Below are positions 59,023 through 64,000 of a DNA stretch of 64,000 nt, in pieces. The notes below the pieces were generated by a model. It was not told the DNA's origin. It saw only the letters and a list, made by a program, of their open reading frames with translations, and made no database searches. How positions within the stretch are numbered: the first letter of the stretch is position 1; the number at the start of each line of letters is the position of its first letter. The position numbers and the translations under genes are program-made. This DNA is from Rivularia sp. PCC 7116. Lineage in GTDB: Bacteria > Cyanobacteriota > Cyanobacteriia > Cyanobacteriales > Nostocaceae. Location of the stretch: assembly GCF_000316665.1 (NCBI RefSeq), contig NC_019678.1, positions 1,984,001 through 2,048,000 of the forward strand. The letters are read 5' to 3'.

Positions 59023-60789
59023 TTAATAATGTTTACCTAGATGGTAGCGGGGTACCGCGAAATTATTTTTAATATACTCCTTAATAACTTGGCAATGTTT
59101 TCGAGACAGCATAAAGTCCACGGCTATACAGTTGCAATCTGGAAATGGCGAGTTAGCGGAATTGCTGCGTTTGACATAGCGTATTTCGATCTTACGAATG
59201 GGGAGTGAGCTATGAGTTTCCCAAAACGTCATAAATTCCTCCTTAGTCAAGAAAAGTTCGATATTCCAAAGCAGATACCTAACGGGAGTATGCATTAACC
59301 AGGAGGTAATTGGTTTCTCTTCCAGCTTATCCCACAAGCCCCCTATGGAATCACGAGGAAACTCAAGTCCCTCAGACTTTGTTTTCTCCTGGGACTTACT
59401 ATAGTATTTATTAATGTAAACAGTATCACTGTCAGCCTTTGACTTGCGGATATCAATATTAGTGACAGTATTGTCGGAGAAAGCATCAAGCAAAACTTGA
59501 CTATTTGGTTGTAACAATTTCACTTTAGACGGAAAATAGCGGGCTTTCGGTTTAACTTCCAGGTACAAGCGAAGTAATATAACTTGGCTTGTCGTATTAA
59601 ATATATAATTCTGGAAGGTTGTTTCCTGACAGGAAGTAATGATGAATCGCTCTTCTTTAGGGTCATACAATACTACCTTGACGATACTCTCGGCAATGGT
59701 TGTATAGTCAAGGGCGTTTCCATGAATGGGCACGAAGAAAGCTGTCCCCATGCAGATATGTGAGTAATTCGGGATAGCATACAGTTCCTGTTGTTTAGGT
59801 TTCAAGAAATCTAAAGTCTGAAGAATTGTTGCACCGCAATCTACTTTAATAATGTTTTCAGATATGCGAATGATGCGATCGCAATTTACTGTTGAAATGA
59901 CGGTTTTCTCTAGATAGCGATAACCTAAGTGATTTACGCCATTATTGTAACCAACGACTTTCACATACTTAAGGTTATACTTGTTGACAAGTGATAATAA
60001 CTCCCGCATGGAACTCGGCTTCAAGGTGTCAAAGTTCCAACTACGAGAGATAAGCCCCAATTTTATCAACCAATTCAATAAGAACGCAGCTAAATGACCA
60101 AACAGTAAAAAACTAAGTACAAAGCAGAATTTACGCAACAGTACTTGTAATATGTTGTCACTCCAATAATCTTTCAAGAACTCTTGCCAAGGGCGATTTG
60201 CTCCCAAAAGAGTAATAATTCGGCTACGTCGCGATGAGGAATTTTGTTCTGCATCAATTGCCTGAAAAACTTCCTCTCCGCCGACACAGCAACTTCTGAG
60301 ACTGCTTGGAATCAATGGTGCGACAAACGCAAAACGTCGTAAATTATTTTCCGCTAACGAGCGATCGCTGAGTATGTGTCCGCAACGGAATATGACTCCG
60401 CAAGAACCTACTTCTTTTAAGCGACTGAGAAATATCTCTTCAAGCTCAATCGCCGTTGACTCATTAGTCAAGTGAGATTGAAAAGTAGTAATGATACTGA
60501 TATTCTTAACACAATATCTTTTGACAAGCTCAAGGATTGCATCAGTTTTTTCTGATAATTTACCCTGAATAAACACAATCATATCAGTCACTTGGCTGGA
60601 TGTATTCGCTAATTTCTCAGATGCGGAGAAATCCTGAATGAAACAACCCCTTGATGCTAATCGTTTGATGTAGTTGGCAGATACTGGATGACCAAAATCA
60701 ACAATAATTGTAATTGGGTACTTTGCCTCAGATGATAAATTGGTTTGAGCAGTATGCTCAAAAAAGTTAACTGAAAATTGGTTGTCCAT
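59023..60789 (-). CDS. Fusion: Rossmann-like domain + FAD-linked oxidase
   Basis: A 588-residue protein. Residues about 25-180 look like an NAD(P)-dependent epimerase/dehydratase (Rossmann) domain: ITIIVDFGHPVSANYIKRLA, then GVIFRCGHILSDRSL and GGEEVFQAID. A hydrophobic segment (about 218-245) follows. Residues about 255-400 are an FAD-binding (PCMH-type) domain: NKYNLKYVKVVGYNNGVNHLG, then IIKVDCGATILQTLDFLKPK. The rest (400-588) would be the substrate-binding part. FAD oxidases of this type include alditol oxidases and sterol reductases (DHCR24 group). It overlaps the PSD gene by 23 bases, implying translational coupling. Substrate unknown; a lipid or sugar alcohol is likely. Confidence 0.75.
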   Translation of the reverse strand: MDNQFSVNFFEHTAQTNLSSEAKYPITIIVDFGHPVSANYIKRLASRGCFIQDFSASEKLANTSSQVTDMIVFIQGKLSEKTDAILELVKRYCVKNISIITTFQSHLTNESTAIELEEIFLSRLKEVGSCGVIFRCGHILSDRSLAENNLRRFAFVAPLIPSSLRSCCVGGEEVFQAIDAEQNSSSRRSRIITLLGANRPWQEFLKDYWSDNILQVLLRKFCFVLSFLLFGHLAAFLLNWLIKLGLISRSWNFDTLKPSSMRELLSLVNKYNLKYVKVVGYNNGVNHLGYRYLEKTVISTVNCDRIIRISENIIKVDCGATILQTLDFLKPKQQELYAIPNYSHICMGTAFFVPIHGNALDYTTIAESIVKVVLYDPKEERFIITSCQETTFQNYIFNTTSQVILLRLYLEVKPKARYFPSKVKLLQPNSQVLLDAFSDNTVTNIDIRKSKADSDTVYINKYYSKSQEKTKSEGLEFPRDSIGGLWDKLEEKPITSWLMHTPVRYLLWNIELFLTKEEFMTFWETHSSLPIRKIEIRYVKRSNSANSPFPDCNCIAVDFMLSRKHCQVIKEYIKNNFAVPRYHLGKHY

Positions 60790-61642
60790 ATTTAACTTTC
60801 TCGTTTGGCGAAACTAATATAGATTGTCTTCCATCTTGGGGGGGGAATAGCAAAATAACTGTCGAACCTAACTCAAATGTTGCGAACCACTCACCTCGGT
60901 TTATTGGTATGGGAGAACATAGGTTTTTATTTGTGATAGAGTGACCTACGGGCTTAAAATCAGGAAGTGCAGGCAAAGTAATATTGCCGACACCAGAGCC
61001 AGCCACCATCACCAGAATACATGAGCCAATGGTCGTAGAGAAAATGAAAATCATACGTTCGTTGAGCGTGTAAACTGGGAACTCAGGATTTTGGAACGAT
61101 GGGGTTACATGTAAACGCGCACCGGGAACATGTATAATTTTCTCAAGTTGTCCATCCTGGGGACTGAATACACGATGACAATCAATCGGCGAGAGATAAG
61201 TAGTTATATAATTCCATCCCTCAAAAGTTTTCATTTCCACATTGGGTAACAGTGATTCGGGTACATATCTAATACCTTTGAGAGTTATTATTTGCCCTTG
61301 CTCAATACACCCAGCATCCTGAATAGTGCCATCGCAGGGACAAAGAACCTCATACTTTCCTCTTGAAATAGGGCGATACTCAGATTTGAGACCTCGCGTA
61401 AATAAAGCGTTTAGCGATGAATATTCATATACGGGAAATTCAGCTTCTTCTTCATTAATCCCAGGCGGGTATTTGTTGTTAAATATTTGATATAGAAATA
61501 GGCGAAGTCTTTTCGTTGGCAACCATAATCGTGAAAATTTGATGCCAATTTTTACCAAAAAGTAGCCCCACAGACCACCATTAGCATTCTTCGCTTGTTT
61601 ATATTCTTCGCGCCGGATCTTATCTTTGGGAATAATACTCAT
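60767..61642 (-). CDS. psd: Phosphatidylserine decarboxylase homologue
   Basis: A 291-residue pyruvoyl-dependent decarboxylase family member. The self-cleavage site LGST is at about 258-261 (FELGSTVILL), so Ser would become the pyruvoyl group. The Asp of the maturation triad is seen in LCPCDGTI (about 104). The His region reads IDCHRVFSPQDG: the first His (about 156, His144 in E. coli numbering as I recall) is kept, but the second, His147 of E. coli, is Phe at about 159. Cyanobacterial membranes normally lack phosphatidylserine and ethanolamine, so a different acidic amino-lipid substrate is likely. It starts 4 bases after the glycosyltransferase stop. Confidence 0.82.
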   Translation of the reverse strand: MSIIPKDKIRREEYKQAKNANGGLWGYFLVKIGIKFSRLWLPTKRLRLFLYQIFNNKYPPGINEEEAEFPVYEYSSLNALFTRGLKSEYRPISRGKYEVLCPCDGTIQDAGCIEQGQIITLKGIRYVPESLLPNVEMKTFEGWNYITTYLSPIDCHRVFSPQDGQLEKIIHVPGARLHVTPSFQNPEFPVYTLNERMIFIFSTTIGSCILVMVAGSGVGNITLPALPDFKPVGHSITNKNLCSPIPINRGEWFATFELGSTVILLFPPQDGRQSILVSPNEKVKYGQPIFS

Positions 61643-61646
61643 TTTT

Positions 61647-62876
61647 TTATTCCTCTTTTCTTTGAATTATGTTACATAAGTATTCAATCCACTTAAATGC
61701 TGGGTCGTTTTTCTTCGGTATTTTGTTATGATTTGATGTTAAATTAGTACAAAGTTTAGCGATAAAACTTGGTTGATTAATTAATTCTGTTAGTTTTTTG
61801 ATGAATTCTTCTCCATCTTCTGGTTGATATAAAACTCCATTAAAATTTGGGGTAATTAAGTTTCTTGTCCAATCACAATCTGGCGCAAGTACTGGGGTTC
61901 CAACATGCAGAGATTCTTGTACAGTCCGTCCAAAAGTCTCTTTTAAAGAAGATGTAACATGAATATCAACATTAGCAAGTAGCGGTAAAACTTGATCGTG
62001 TGAAACTTCTCCCAATACCACTGGGGATAAGTGCTGTTTCAAAAAACTAGAGCGTATAAAATACTCAAGTTCCCCTCTACCAGCTATTATGATTGTAAAT
62101 TTTTTAATTCCCAACTGTTCTTTTAATTTGGGTAAATATTTACAGTTAAACTGCCAATTTTTATCTGGAGAAAGCCGACCAAGAAAGAGAATTTTCACAC
62201 TATTATCAATTCCCGATAAACCATAAAATTCTTGAAAAAATTGCGAACATTTCATGATTTCCGGATTTTCGACTAATGATGGTCCAATAACAGGAGCATA
62301 ATTTACATTATCAATTCCCCACGATTTCAATCTTTGCTCAATAAACTGGCTGCCCACAAGTGTAATAGAGTACTGATTGTAGATCCATCGTGTCAACAAT
62401 AAAAGCGCAGGTTTAACTAAGTTTGCCACCCACCGAGGCATATAATCCTGGATGTAATCAACAAAATTAGTACGATATGAAGCAATACAAAGTATATCGT
62501 GGCGTTTAGCATAAGATAGAGCAGGTAGAGTAAATATAGTAGTCCACAGTCGCTCTGGTTCTTCTATTTGAATTATGTCGGGCTGAAATTCGCTCAAAGC
62601 ATTCTCAATAATGGGTATTGATTTTTGTGTAGGATTTCTCTCCTGTTTTACTCCCATCCATTGTTTGCTAGGAAGGGGAACAACTTCTACATTGTCGAAA
62701 ATACAACCAACATAGTCAGACCAATTAGGATAAATATCTTCTAATTCCGAATAGCTAGAAACTAAACATAAAGCCGAGTGACCTGCTTCAGATAACTTTT
62801 TTATACGCTCAAATAAAGTAATACTAACTCCATCATGTGAAGGAAGAAAAGTACTACAAATGATAGCAATCTTCAT
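61647..62876 (-). CDS. GT4-family glycosyltransferase
   Basis: A 409-residue retaining GT-B glycosyltransferase. The N-terminal part begins KIAIICSTFLPSHDGVSIT, with the GVxxT pattern of lipid- or phosphatidylinositol-type GT4 enzymes; the middle has IQIEEPERLWT and the C-terminal domain has ILFLGRLSPDKNWQF and the EX7E motif KETFGRTVQESL. No signal peptide. In a cluster with sphingoid-type enzymes it may glycosylate a lipid hydroxyl, but this is inference. The PSD homologue starts 4 bases after its stop. Confidence 0.85.
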   Translation of the reverse strand: MKIAIICSTFLPSHDGVSITLFERIKKLSEAGHSALCLVSSYSELEDIYPNWSDYVGCIFDNVEVVPLPSKQWMGVKQERNPTQKSIPIIENALSEFQPDIIQIEEPERLWTTIFTLPALSYAKRHDILCIASYRTNFVDYIQDYMPRWVANLVKPALLLLTRWIYNQYSITLVGSQFIEQRLKSWGIDNVNYAPVIGPSLVENPEIMKCSQFFQEFYGLSGIDNSVKILFLGRLSPDKNWQFNCKYLPKLKEQLGIKKFTIIIAGRGELEYFIRSSFLKQHLSPVVLGEVSHDQVLPLLANVDIHVTSSLKETFGRTVQESLHVGTPVLAPDCDWTRNLITPNFNGVLYQPEDGEEFIKKLTELINQPSFIAKLCTNLTSNHNKIPKKNDPAFKWIEYLCNIIQRKEE

Positions 62877-63020
62877 TATTTTTAGTTTTAGATAAGTTTA
62901 TTAAGTAATAGGCAGTCTAAACCAAACTCTATAACAGCTTTTAGTAATAGTAAAAAACAAGCAAAATGGGAGCAAATTTTGAAATAAAAAGTACTGAATA
63001 ATCACCTTTCATCTCCTGTA

Positions 63021-63833
63021 CTAGCTACGTACTTTCTTGATAATTATATCAAAATACCAATTAATTATCGGGGCTATTAAACTATGCCAAACTCGTAATA
63101 ATTTAATTTTTAATCCTGGTGTAATTGCAAAATCTTTTCTCTTAATACCGCGTAAAATTACTCTTGCAACATTTTCAGCACTCCAAGTTTTAGCCGTACC
63201 TGTAATCAATTTTGTTTCAGCAGGTTTGGTCAAATTTTCTGTCGCTAACTGTGGAGTATCGGTGTCAGGAGGATAAACAATTGAAACATGAATTCCCAAG
63301 TTTTTTAGTTCTCCCCGCAATGACTCAGCTAATCCTCGTAAAGCGAATTTAGATGGACTATAAGGAGTATAGCCGTAAATACCAATTAATCCGGCAGCAG
63401 AAGATATAATGACGATATGTCCTCGCTGCTTCTGCATCATTGATGGTAAAACTGACTTAATTGCATAGAGAGTACCAAAATAATTGATTGCCATTGTGTC
63501 TTCAAACACTTTCAAGGAAAGTTCGTGAAAGTAACCTGGATAAGCTATTCCAGCAGAAGTAATTAATAATTCGGGTGTACCTATTTGCTCAATAGCTGTG
63601 CTAATTGCTTCCTCTATTTGAGCAAGGTTTTCTACCGATGCAGAAACAGAAATAATGCGTTGTTCTGGATATACTCTTGCTGCTTCTATTTCTGCTTTAG
63701 CTGCTGAGAGAATGTCTTGACGGCGAGCAATTATAGATATATGCGCTCCTTCTTTGGCTAACATAATTGCAGTTGCTTTACCAATACCACTAGAACCACC
63801 AGTGATAATTGCGTGTTTTTGATAAAATTTCAT
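63021..63833 (-). CDS. Short-chain reductase resembling 3-ketodihydrosphingosine reductase
   Basis: A 270-residue SDR with cofactor motif TGGSSGIGKA, NADPH-favouring ARR after the second strand, the active-site Ser (SSAAG), and YSPSK (Tyr and Lys at about 158 and 162). The segment YPPDTDTP, followed by ATENLTKPAETK, and the later DFAITPG are, from memory, hallmarks of 3-ketodihydrosphingosine reductase (KDSR/TSC10), which reduces the ketone from serine palmitoyltransferase. It starts 31 bases after an alpha-oxoamine synthase, its natural partner. No C-terminal membrane anchor is obvious. The exact substrate (C18 or other) is unknown. Confidence 0.82.
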   Translation of the reverse strand: MKFYQKHAIITGGSSGIGKATAIMLAKEGAHISIIARRQDILSAAKAEIEAARVYPEQRIISVSASVENLAQIEEAISTAIEQIGTPELLITSAGIAYPGYFHELSLKVFEDTMAINYFGTLYAIKSVLPSMMQKQRGHIVIISSAAGLIGIYGYTPYSPSKFALRGLAESLRGELKNLGIHVSIVYPPDTDTPQLATENLTKPAETKLITGTAKTWSAENVARVILRGIKRKDFAITPGLKIKLLRVWHSLIAPIINWYFDIIIKKVRS

Positions 63834-63864
63834 TTTAGGTTCCGAAGCTTAATTTTATAAAAAT

Positions 63865-64000
<136 letters not shown>

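Overview
The window is chromosomal DNA from a filamentous, probably heterocyst-forming cyanobacterium. Genus is not determinable here, but a low-GC Rivularia/Calothrix-like Nostocales genome fits. Evidence: photosystem I genes (psaF, psaJ, psaL), hetZ and patU, a tandem pair of AMIN-domain septal amidases (amiC1/amiC2), Tic22, many GCGATCGC sites, and short heptanucleotide repeats of the Nostocales type. From memory, the order amiC1-amiC2-murI-sds-hetZ-patU-remA-gmk-psaL-psaJ-psaF-tsaD-tic22-prmC-tsaC-secF-secD-pdhB resembles Anabaena PCC 7120 around alr0092 to all0122. Most of the first 43 kb is therefore conserved core.

Layout: 1-8.9 kb has a SIMPL-domain protein, an EVE protein, a decayed antiporter, two paralogous cell-wall amidases and glutamate racemase. 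10.3-19.3 kb has solanesyl diphosphate synthase, hetZ-patU, a TgpA-like membrane protein without its catalytic residues, a palindromic foldback element, a RemA-like protein and gmk. 19.4-28.4 kb has psaL/psaJ/psaF, t6A genes tsaD and tsaC, tRNA-Pro(UGG), Tic22 and prmC. 29-43 kb has a degenerate sensor kinase, acetyltransferases, secDF, pdhB, an XRE regulator with an AT-hook-like tail, hemB, prfC and an M48 peptidase homologue without its zinc motif. 43-50 kb has an RRM protein, a GT4 glycosyltransferase, a PEP-CTERM protein and RqcH/NFACT.

50.3-56.05 kb is a decay zone: a porin fragment, a possible toxin-like fragment, a cation-efflux gene broken and joined out of frame to a 5'-truncated DUF3604 gene, a peptidoglycan-binding protein and a TnpB scrap.

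From 56.06 kb to the window end lies a one-strand (minus) cluster, the most interesting part of the window. In transcription order it has an alpha-oxoamine synthase (serine palmitoyltransferase-like, running off the window), an SDR with 3-ketodihydrosphingosine-reductase hallmarks, a GT4 glycosyltransferase, a phosphatidylserine-decarboxylase homologue, a Rossmann + FAD-oxidase fusion, an aminotransferase carrying an extra degenerate half, and a methyltransferase. I infer that it makes a sphingoid-type or amino-alcohol lipid, glycosylated and/or with a modified head group. That would be unexpected, because cyanobacterial membranes are normally described as lacking sphingolipids and phosphatidylserine/ethanolamine.
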